Origin: Hymenopellis radicata
Lineage: Eukaryota > Basidiomycota > Agaricomycetes > Agaricales > Physalacriaceae
Direction: 5' to 3'
Assembly: GCA_015501595.1 (NCBI GenBank)
Contig: JADNRX010000104.1
Span: forward strand, 1 to 64,000
Length of the DNA stretch: 64,000 bases
The position numbers were made by a program, and so were the translations under genes. Below, in pieces: positions 55,605 through 64,000 of this stretch. Every line of letters starts with the position of its first letter. Position 1 is the stretch's first letter. The notes beneath the pieces are model-generated. The model searched no databases, was not told the DNA's origin, and worked only from the letters and a program-made list of their open reading frames with translations.

Positions 55605-55787
55605 CGGGAGATGGTGGTGGTCGGAGAACAAAGTGGATCGGGTGTACAAATAAAGGCCAAACAAATGAGACGCGTAGTCTGATCACGTGGTCTTGTGCAA
55701 CATCACAGTCTTCAAGCGACGCTGCATCGCACTCGATTTACGAAAGTCAAAATCCGATGCGAGAAGGTACCAGCCTGAGCCTTTCTG

Positions 55788-56325
55788 ATGCTAGGCTCTA
55801 GGGTGCTGACAGCGTCTGCTAGTGACCTGCCATATTTTGACCTAATGTGGCAATGTCACTGTGGCATTTTACCCACAAATGATGCAACACGCATGGAGCA
55901 TCATATTCTATCTGCACGGCATCTTCGAAATCCAAGGACGACGTACTCGGAGGAAAGGGTATGTACACTGCCTTTCAATTTTTTTTGTCCATATTAGTCC
56001 ATGGACAAAGCGTAGCGCGACGTGGAGCTAACACTCTACTCGCCGCGTCTGAAGATGATGTGGGTCCAAAACGCATACCATCCTTGATATCCAACTACGA
56101 CAATCCTCCAGTATGAATAATATTGCGCCACACGACTCTTAGTCCCTGGTCATGGCACTCGGGCTCATTGTCGATACAGCTCGAGAGTGCCTCGAGGTAA
56201 TACACAGCTACGGTATGCCCCGTTCTGATTCTCATCCACTTGATATCAGCTAAAGAATTTATTTTGTGCAGGCATATCATGACGAACACTATTACCAGGC
56301 TCAAATTTACGCAAGCGATACGTAG
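55788..56325 (+). CDS. Small zinc-finger-like protein, tentative
   Basis: The first exon reads MWQCHCGILPTNDATRMEHH (from 55846; an upstream in-frame ATG at 55788) with the continuation ILSARH, giving a CxC...HH...H pattern like single C2H2-type fingers of the U1/matrin kind. Joining across a 35-nt intron (55963-55997) gives FHGQSVARRGANTLLAASEDD and PKRIPSLISNYDNPP. A 32-nt intron leads to SLVMALGLIVDTARECLE, and a third intron to AYHDEHYYQAQIYASDT, stop 56323-56325. The product would be about 115-135 residues. The first two introns are shorter than usual, so the model is tentative; no known family beyond the finger pattern. Confidence 0.4.
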
Positions 56326-57080
56326 CCGAAGACCAAAAGAAGCCTATACATGTATTTGTCCCGGGAAACTCCATGGTTGCCATCTGTGGCGTAACATTCC
56401 TGGTCGGAGCAGCGCAGCCGTGGCCGTATACACGCGGTCAGATGTCTGCGCGAATTCCCGAGAACTAGGTACGCCGCCGGCGGCAGTCAGATCACCGGTC
56501 ACGCTGCATAGCTATGTATAGCGCAAAGTGCAGTATGGCCGGGACTACTACTGTGGCGCACATTGATATCTCCGCGTCGGCCGTTCATCTGACATTCGAA
56601 CATTGCTTTGATGCTGTTCCGGCATTTCTAGATCCCTACAACCCTGCCTCCAAAGATCGTCCCTTCATGCATATGCACCGGGTCAGACGGGGATCCACAG
56701 TAATCAATGTATGTGAGTCCACAGGATAACAGCGCGTAGCACTTTCTTATACTCTTTGAAAGAAAGGTACGCGTCCATAGGTCTAGGAGACTGTCAGGAA
56801 AAAACTCATGTTCATGTCTTTCTGCAGGTAAATTTCATCACTGCGTTTCCGCATTCCAAACAAAGCATTTTCTTACAAATACCGCCACAGTTCGTTATCA
56901 ACCATCAAGGGTACAAAAAAATCGCGTAACCGTGACGTGACACGTACCTTCTTATTTCCCACCACTTTGCACTACTTACACCGTTCCACACTTCGACCAT
57001 GCCGCGTACTTACCCTGCTCTTCGGATATATAAACGCGTGCCACAAGAGCTTTCGGACAACAGTCAACTTCTACTCGACA
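56326..57080. other. Stretch without recognisable gene
   Basis: The open frame 56514-56729 has no motif. The last 100 bases before 57081 contain GGATATATAAACG (about 57023-57035), a good TATA box for the following gene. Confidence 0.45.
57024..57034 (+). promoter_or_regulatory. TATA box of the first DUF6535 gene
   Basis: GGATATATAAACG lies about 55 bp upstream of the start codon at 57081. It is the only clear TATA box nearby. Confidence 0.5.
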
Positions 57081-58220
57081 ATGCTTCCTACTCCCTGCGT
57101 CTCTCCCTACACCTGGCAGCAGCCTGACAGTTCTGTCTCGAGTACGGACACGCTCCCCGTTCCCCAAGGAGATCGCGACCCGATTCCCGAACATGATGCT
57201 CATCGTCGTGGAAGGAGGAGCCTCCTCGGCTTTGGGTCTCGAACCAGCGAGGAGATTCCTGGATGTAAGGCTCGCATCGCGCGAAATGTTTCCGTTCGCT
57301 GATCCAAATCACAGTCGAGCACGACTGCGACTACGAGAAGAAGTATGAACCTGACGAAGAATACAAGGAGATGGGTCCAAACGCGCGCATCTGGTTGACC
57401 TACCTGGACGAGAGCCGTATCTTCGACACCCAGAAGTGCGAGGAATGGCAGGATGGACTCGGTGCCCTCATCGTTTTTGTACGTGATGTCGCGTTCTGCT
57501 GATCGACCTGTCTGATTGCCTGGCTAGGCTTCCCTGTTCACCATCGTCGTCTCCATCTTCTGCTCGCATAGCTACAAATTCCTCCTTCCAGATAACACCT
57601 TGATGTTGTCCGCCTTGTTCACTGAGATGATCCAAATCCAGCGCGCTATCGCTGACGGAACTCCTATCGAAGACGTCCCTCGCGCCGACACCACCTTCAC
57701 GCCCATGATGTCGGATGTCTGGGTTATTGCGCTGTGGTACACCAGTCACGCTTTGAGCCTCTCGGTCGCGATTGTCGCGATGCTCGCCAAGCAATGGATA
57801 CGCCAGTACATGATCCTCCCTTCTGCAGACGCCCGCCAGCGCGCGCGGACCAGGCACTTCCGGTACATGGCGCTCCAGAAATGGCGTGTCCCCGAAATCA
57901 TCGATTTCCTCCCGGTCCTCATGCACGTCGCGTTCAGCCTGTTCTGTGTTGGCTTGATCATCTTCCTCTTCACGCTGCACACAGGAATGGCGATTGTCGT
58001 GACGAGCGTCTTTGCCGCTCTGTTCGTCGTGTGCATCGTCATTATACTCCTTCCTGTGTTCAACCCGGAATGCCCTTATAAGACGCCGCTGGCCGTTCAC
58101 GCTTTTGATGTGTTTAACGGTTTGCGCGGAAGGCGTTCAAACGAGACTGACGACTTTTCGGAAAACAGAGTCTGTTCAGTCCTTCTCGACCTGTACCTTT
58201 ACGGACGGAGTGCACAATAA
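57081..58220 (+). CDS. DUF6535 membrane protein (short form)
   Basis: The start at 57081 (MLPTPCVSPYTWQQPD) opens a disordered N-terminus. An intron after EEIPG (about 57264-57313) leads to the DUF6535 entry FEHDCDYEKKYEPDEEYKEMG, WLTYLDESRIFDTQKCEEWQDGLGALIVF, and a second intron (57481-57529). Next are the first membrane helix ASLFTIVVSIFCSHSYKFL, then DVWVIALWYTSHALSLSVAIVAMLAKQWIRQYM (helix and the KQW signature), RHFRYMALQKWRVPEIIDFLPVLMH and two more helices, with CPYKTPLAVHAFDVF after them. It ends at 58220, about 300 residues, lacking the long C-terminal part of the second gene. DUF6535 is a basidiomycete family of unknown function. The two copies have similar exon layout and probably arose by tandem duplication. 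Confidence 0.82.
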
Positions 58221-59653
58221 GTTCGAGTCAGCTTGAACAAGCTTGAACTGTGGTATCTGCATCAGAGTGTTTCCTTCTTCCATATACACCTCCCGCGAGC
58301 TTTGATGTACTTTCTCTCGTTTGAACTGTATATATTATTCTAATTTCATTCTGAGTTCCTCTTGCATTTTAAAGTTGAAGACCTTTCTCAATGAACTGAC
58401 CAGTACTGACTCTTGGTCAGTCCCAGGAAGCCCGGGCCGGTAGCCGATTTTACTTTCAAACCACCATGTTGTCCAACGTGCTTCTGCTTTTACGGGTCTA
58501 CGTATCGCAAGACTCAAGTCGATTTCGAAGACTTGTTCTGAATCCTCAAAGCTTGCGAAGATCAGCGCCTCCGCCAGATGGGACCACCGAGCTGAGCTCT
58601 TGCCTCCAACTTCGTTTACTGGCTTTCGTCTTCCACCAACTGCATTGCTACATCTCAATTGGCCATCTCGAGAGGGATGAACCCCTCAATTGTCCTGAAA
58701 TCATACTCTCTATGGACATACCAGCGAAATGACACGTCAAGATCTACCTCTACCTGCGCCGCGGTCCATATGTCTTAGGGCGACGTGCGATACGGCGCAC
58801 TGGAGAAATATTTGTCAGCCTTCTCGATAATTCTCATGATGTCCATCAAGATAGTACGTACCCTCAGAGCCACATTTCGACCTATTGTATTCCTGGCGAC
58901 AGGCCCTTGCTATTGTTCTATCATGCTCGCTAGATCCCCGCCCTTCCTCTCTCCAGTTTATATCTGTTGTCCTCAGCCATCTGTCAAGCTGTAACTACGG
59001 TCGTTGTGTCACGGACATCACTTCCCTTAGGGCTTCGCTATTGGCTGGAAATTCCTCTATTGTCTCGCGAGCCACAATTCCATACCGTCGCATCTTTCTA
59101 ATATCACAGACTCTATCGCTACAGGGATGTGCTAAGGCCGACCGGAGACGCTGTGACATGGCGGGAGCCGCCTTACGATCTGTGGCGCAATTTGGGATAT
59201 GTTTTCCTGAAATGCGGCCAAGACAGTTGCTGCCCATTAGTTGTACCGCCCGAGCGACAACAGTCTCGTCGCCACTTGACGCCTGCGGGGAGGGAATGGA
59301 ACGAAAGCTTCAAGAGCACGTTACATAATGCTCTTCATAGTACGCATTTGGATACAACGTCGGGAACAAGGGCTGACGTCTACCTTTTCCAGAACAAGAT
59401 GTCTTTTGTGCTCTCCGTGCGCCTTGTAGCTGGTCTGGTTACGGTCATTCTGTCCTAACAACAGTGTTGAAGCACGCCCATTGCTTGTTCCATACCAGTA
59501 TGGCGCGCTTATACTCTTGGGAGCATGAACGTGCCTCTCTTGCTCTTATTCGGTGCTCTTGTTCAGTGCTCTTGTTTCTTGCTCTTTATAGCAGGATACT
59601 AGTGATGCGTTGGACAAATCTTCCTCCCCAGACGCATTCCGAACATCCTGGCG
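58221..59653. other. Spacer between DUF6535 gene and small helical gene
   Basis: Open frames on both strands, none with motifs. The part 58430-58485 (CCGGGCCGG...ACCACCATGTTGTCCAAC) resembles 63865-63925 (CCGGGCCGG...ACCACCATGTCGTCTAAC), so the spacer after each DUF6535 gene shares a diverged repeat. Confidence 0.4.
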
Positions 59654-59931
59654 ATGGCGCCTACGGATGCGAAGGCCCGTACCGTGATATCTAAAATTGC
59701 TAAGAGGATATCCGCTCTGTCAGACGAGCAGAAACGAATAATCCATGAAGAAATTGAAGGGTGCGCACCTTCCTTTTTCACGCAGTATTTATTAAATCAT
59801 AGTATTGTAGCGTCCTTTCCCTGGATGACATCAAACAATGCTTTGCCCGCTGCCAACACACCAGTCGCACTGGCTCGTATACCTCAGCGGCATTCCGTGA
59901 ATTGGTGCGAAAGTTCCTCGATGACGAGTAG
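59654..59931 (+). CDS. Small 75-residue helical protein
   Basis: Exon 1 (59654-59760) gives MAPTDAKARTVISKIAKRIS, ALSDEQKRIIHEEIE; a 50-nt GT-AG intron (59761-59810) joins GVLSLDDIKQCFARC, then TSAAFRELVRKFLDDE and stop TAG at 59929-59931. Total coding length is 228 nt, exactly in frame across the splice. It looks like two or three amphipathic helices with no signal peptide or membrane segment. The family was not recognised. It lies between the two DUF6535 genes on the same strand. Confidence 0.55.
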
Positions 59932-60257
59932 AACTCGAAGAGTGGAAAGGACCTGTTGTGTTGTGATGCTGTTTTTATTTTTAGTACCTGCCATCTTGCC
60001 CATAACTCTTCTTCTTTGATTTACATATCATACCATCGACATGTTATTTATCGAGGTTTCTAATGCCGGTTGCACGTTGCACCGTGGTCCATCACAGCCT
60101 CTTTTGTCTCGTGTTGAGTTGCTCTCCAGAACCATTAAGATCGAACTGATAGATCTCAATGCTTTTCCTCTCTTTTGTCTTTTTTGACCATATGCGGACA
60201 TGCACGATTGCCGGTATGCCGATGACTTCGGTTATAAGAATGATGTTGATTACAGCC

Positions 60258-63200
60258 ATGTACGCTCTTCCCATGCCTTCCCAACCCCCGCAGGGCGCGC
60301 CAAGCAGCGAGAGCGAGCCAGCCTCTGCGCATTGCCGTTGCTGCGAATCTTTCAAGTCGCACACAAGCCAGACAGAGGGCTCTGATGTCGATGACAATAC
60401 CGAGAGCTCCACTGTCAACGACAGCGCGTCTGTCAATGCGCAATCCGTGACCGATATTCTCGAATCTGTTGACAGAAATCGACGTTCCCATGCGAAATTG
60501 GTTCCAAGCCAGCAGAAACGTTTGATCACTAGCGGTCAGCCAGAATCAGCTCATACCGTGCTTTGACCGTACTAACATACCCTTAGACCCATTCGACTAT
60601 GAGCAGAAATACGCGCCCGACTCCGAGTTCAAAGAAATGTCCGAGAGGAGTAGATTCTTCCAGACGTACATGGACGAGTCTACGAAATTCGACGTGGACA
60701 TGGTCGAAAATTGGAGGGACGGTCTGGATATGCTTCTAGTTTTTGTAAGTGCCTTTCTGTTATTAACAGATATCTTCTGAACGGACACATGCTCCAGGCA
60801 GCATTGTTCTCAGCTGTTGTTACCACCTTTGTCGTGCAGACTTGCCAGAGCCTTCGCGTGGATTACGCGCAGGTTACGGCCACGTTGATACTTCGCTTAA
60901 TCGATGTCGAGGTCGCCATTTCTCAGGGCGTCTCCGCTGATAAACTTGCGCGAAACACCGACCCCTCCCTTGCATTCAAAGCCCAGTCAGTCGATCTTTG
61001 GGTCAATGGCCTTTGGTTCACCAGCCTCGTTCTAAGCTTGACGACCACACTCATTGCGGTCTTGACCAAGCAATGGATTAACGAGTACATGATCCTGCCA
61101 TCTGGAACCCCGCGAGACCGATCTCGTGTCCGCCATTTTCGACTCATTGGACTCGAACAATGGCATGTGCCGCTCATCATTGGTTTGCTTCCCGTCCTCA
61201 TGCACGTCTCCCTTGGTGTATTCTTCGCTGGGCTTATCATCTTCGTTTGTTCACTGAGCCGGACTATGGCTGCAGCTCTAGGATCCATGACAGGCGTCGG
61301 AGCTCTGGCATACATTATCAGCAATCTCCTTCCCCTGATCTATGCGAACTGCCCGTACAAGACGCCCTTGGCGTTGTATTCCTTCAGACTGGTCAGTTGG
61401 GTGCGCCGACGCGTACACTCTTTGCGCGGCACCCCATCATCAGTGGTATCGCGGTCGTTGAAGGATGTCGAGCGCACAGCTGTTTCGCTCGAAGCGGAAG
61501 ACTTAGACGCCCGTTCCATCTGCTGGCTACACAATACATCCTCCAATGCCTCTGTGCAGAGCATTGCCCTACAGTCCTTAGGGAGTCTACCCTTACAGAG
61601 TATCCCAATCATCACAGACCCTGATGGTATAACGGCACCAATGTCGACTCCTGATGCATGTTTGGACTTTGACATTGTCAGCGATGATGTGGAACGACCC
61701 GCCGTGATACTGGCTATCCGCGCTCATCATCGTTATGGCCAACCCGTTGATCGTTTGGAACGGTTCCAACGCGCGGCGTTGCGCTTTGGCAAGTTCCGGA
61801 TGGTCAATGGAAGGCCGAACAAGTATGAGTTTATATATTCCGGAAAGCCTCGTCTTGCCATTGATATGGTTTGCAAAAGCTTCGGACAGAGCCCAGATTC
61901 AGCAGACGGAAGTACCTTCGATGTCGTCTTTTGGGGCCAAGTGTTCGAGGCTGCCCTTCGTCCTAGCCTGGAGTTCCTGAATATCACCCACGGCGACGCT
62001 CTCCCATCCTCTCCATGGAACCAAATCCTCCGCTGCGTGGTGCAGGCCCATGACTGTGCCGCCTCGTCTTGCAAAGGCACAGAGCGTGCACTGTTTTCAT
62101 ATTCTCTAGGACCAGAGAAAAATAAATTCCCTCTGGTTATAAGTCGTTACGACCTCGATCAGAACGGCACATCGCGCACGTTACCGAATGCTTTGATGAC
62201 CAACATGCGACCGTCATTCATGCGATGGGTGCTTCATGTTGGGTTTCCACATGTTACGCGATCTCCTGGAAACTATACCCAGCATATCCCCGATGATGTT
62301 CTCGTCGTCCTTACATTGCTGCAAACACGATATGTTCAGGCCACATCCTCTCTTTGCGAAACTGCTCAAAGCGATCGTCTGTTTCGAAAGGTGCTAGAAA
62401 CTGTTAAAGAGTACATGATTGCTCGTGGACAGAGCAGCAACCACCCTGATGTTGATCGCGCAGCGATCCGTGCCCTTCAAGTTCTTGTTAACTCCGAGAG
62501 CTTCGGTTCCAGTACTCTGATGACTCTCGCTGACGAAGCCTTAGCTTCGGAATGTCTTTTCATGGGGCTCAACCGTCGCTTCGGGTTCTTTGAGCGCGAT
62601 CCCTCTTGGCTTACCGTCGCTCTCTTCGAGAAGCTCTGGCACGTCGCCACAGCATCACTCGAGACTGGAGCAACTCACAATGGCTGGGAACTAGTAGCCA
62701 ATATCTTCGTCTACGTGTCGCATTTCGCAACCCATCTTGACCATACGGAAACGATCTGTGCCTATCTAGTACGCCAGAACTGGTTGCACGACATTGGTGG
62801 CAAATTCATTCGTCTTGCCAATTCGGTAACGCCGCAAAATGACAAGCTCCCCTCATTCTGGTGTACCGGCTACATCCTTATCGCGACAACCTACATAAAA
62901 GTCTTATCCACGAATGTTAACCCTTCGCCGGTCTTTGCAGACGCCAAGGTCTACTTGGAGGATCCGCACCATTTGGCTACGATGTGCAAGATCTTGTTGC
63001 TCGCTGATGCTGAGAAGCAGAACAAGCTATGGGACCTAGCGAAGCTGATTAGGAGCGACTCCTGGTCGGAATGCATAGAGGCCCTTTCTCAGCTTGTCGC
63101 CTGCGAAGGTATGGACAATGCGTATGACCACGTCCGCTGCTTTGTAGGCTGGGATGTCCACGGCAAGAGACTCTTGCGTTATCGACCGCTTCAAGAGCTC

Positions 63201-63423
63201 CCTTCTTTGATCACGACCTTTACGAGGGATCAAGCGCGCGACAATTTCTTCCCCCCAACATACGCAGACCAAGAGCATCAAGTACGTGGTGACGTTCCGG
63301 CCAGGAAAATTATGCTAATTTGTTTTGCAGGCTACCGAATCACCGTCGTCTCCGACTAAGCGATGTATCTACAAGCGCTGGCGTAAACTGCTTCGGCACG
63401 AGCTTCCGATTTCTGTTCCTTGA
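60258..63423 (+). CDS. DUF6535 membrane protein (long form)
   Basis: The start at 60258 (MYALPMPSQPPQGAPSSESE) gives a Ser-rich N-terminus with a CRCCESF cluster. An intron after LITS (about 60533-60584) leads to DPFDYEQKYAPDSEFKEM, ENWRDGLDMLLVF, and a second intron ending near 60798. The membrane part is AALFSAVVTTFVVQTCQSL, DLWVNGLWFTSLVLSLTTTLIAVLTKQWINEYM, RHFRLIGLEQWHVPLIIGLLPVLMHVSLGVFF and two more helices. A long soluble C-terminus of about 600 residues without recognised domain follows (leucine-rich helices, HEAT-like character possible). The last intron (about 63280-63329) joins a short basic tail, TESPSSPTKRC..., ending at 63423. The frame is intact. It shares fold, signature and intron positions with the copy at 57081. 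Confidence 0.85.
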
Positions 63424-64000
63424 AAGGATTCAGAATGACTAGTTGATGAGTTTCCTGGTTCCCTAAGATAACGAGATCTCAATGTATGGGTGATGTATCA
63501 GACTCAACTTTCTCGAATATAGGACATGTCCTCTTCAGTGTTTACTACGCACCATTGATCTCTGGCATTTGTGAGCCGCGGCGCTCCGCGTCCAGTTGCC
63601 AGAGCGAAGTACACTTTCAGAATCACCGCCATGACCAAGCTCGCATCCATGTCAATAATAATATAATATAGCACCCATCGTAGACGTCGCGCCAACATGG
63701 CCGTTGCAAACGTTTATCTGAGGAATGACTCTCATCAAGCAAGCAATAATGAAGAGTACACCAAAAGTACACCTACCTTCGGCAGTTTTAACCAGAGATA
63801 CAATTTTCATGCTGTGTCCATCAGGATTCAGCACTTCAAGCGCTTCAAGGCCTGGTCTGGCCGGTGAACGGGCATACCGGGCCGGAGCGAATCAGCTCCT
63901 ATTTTCGAACCACCATGTCGTCTAACTGACTTTCTTTGACTACTGCACTATCAACGACGTTGGTCTTACTTTCCGCTTGTCTGACCGTCCCCAATGCATG
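63424..64000. other. Right edge of the window, no gene recognised
   Basis: Only short open frames. It contains the diverged repeat shared with 58430-58485. A gene could begin beyond the window edge. Confidence 0.4.

Noticed and set aside
57468..58100. 210-residue minus-strand open frame opposite the first DUF6535 gene
   Set aside because: It is the antisense shadow of the conserved DUF6535 coding region, which has family motifs and introns.

Overview
The window looks like a piece of a mushroom-forming basidiomycete (Agaricomycetes) genome. The evidence is short GT-AG introns of about 45-60 nt, a chromodomain Ty3/Gypsy retrotransposon, many cytochrome P450 and MFS transporter relics, an F-box protein of the basidiomycete type, a DUF6699 protein, two DUF6535 membrane proteins and a TPR-CHAT protein. 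Nothing points to a prokaryote, plasmid or virus.

Left part (1-24.5 kb). After about 3 kb of gene-poor DNA, an MFS (DHA1-type) transporter gene starts at 3174 and is broken at 4689 by a 14.7-kb LTR retrotransposon (4690-19410, 5-bp target duplication GAGCG). The transporter resumes at 19411 and ends at 20157. The retrotransposon is itself a nest. It has an inverted second copy of its RNase H-integrase-chromodomain segment next to the 5' LTR, then gag, protease and reverse transcriptase. The reverse transcriptase is interrupted by a 244-bp TA-flanked MITE. Between reverse transcriptase and RNase H sit three hAT-like elements inserted one into another, each with its own 8-bp target duplication. 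The forward RNase H-integrase-chromodomain segment follows, then 2.4 kb of unexplained DNA, a second TA-flanked MITE, a polypurine tract and the 3' LTR. The last transporter exons and about 1.9 kb of downstream DNA occur again at 31.6-33.5 kb. A diverged tandem repeat of about 480 bp lies at 22.9-24.1 kb.

Middle part (25-44 kb). In order: a LINE relic (RNase H and C-terminus, minus strand), two divergent small coiled-coil genes, a damaged P450, the duplicated transporter tail, an F-box gene, a DUF6699 gene, a hAT-like MITE next to a tRNA-Ala gene, a GNAT acetyltransferase, a third TA-flanked MITE, a TKL-like protein kinase and a second P450 that has lost its K-helix region.

Right part (44-64 kb). 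A C2-like/TPR/CHAT protein (minus strand), a tRNA-Pro with an 8-nt intron, a coiled-coil protein ending in alanine/serine/phenylalanine-rich repeats, a second tRNA-Ala followed by a double MITE, a CtIP/Sae2/Ctp1 DNA-end-resection gene, a small zinc-finger-like gene, and two DUF6535 genes with a 75-residue helical gene between them.

The working genes do not form one pathway. The most informative signal is the transposon nest, with three separable families of small TIR elements (TA-flanked; hAT-like TAGAGACC/TAGACC; hAT-like TAGGG) and their insertion order. Many genes carry one-base frameshifts, which may be decay or residual assembly error. All gene calls rest on reading the translated sequence and recognising motifs; no database search was possible.
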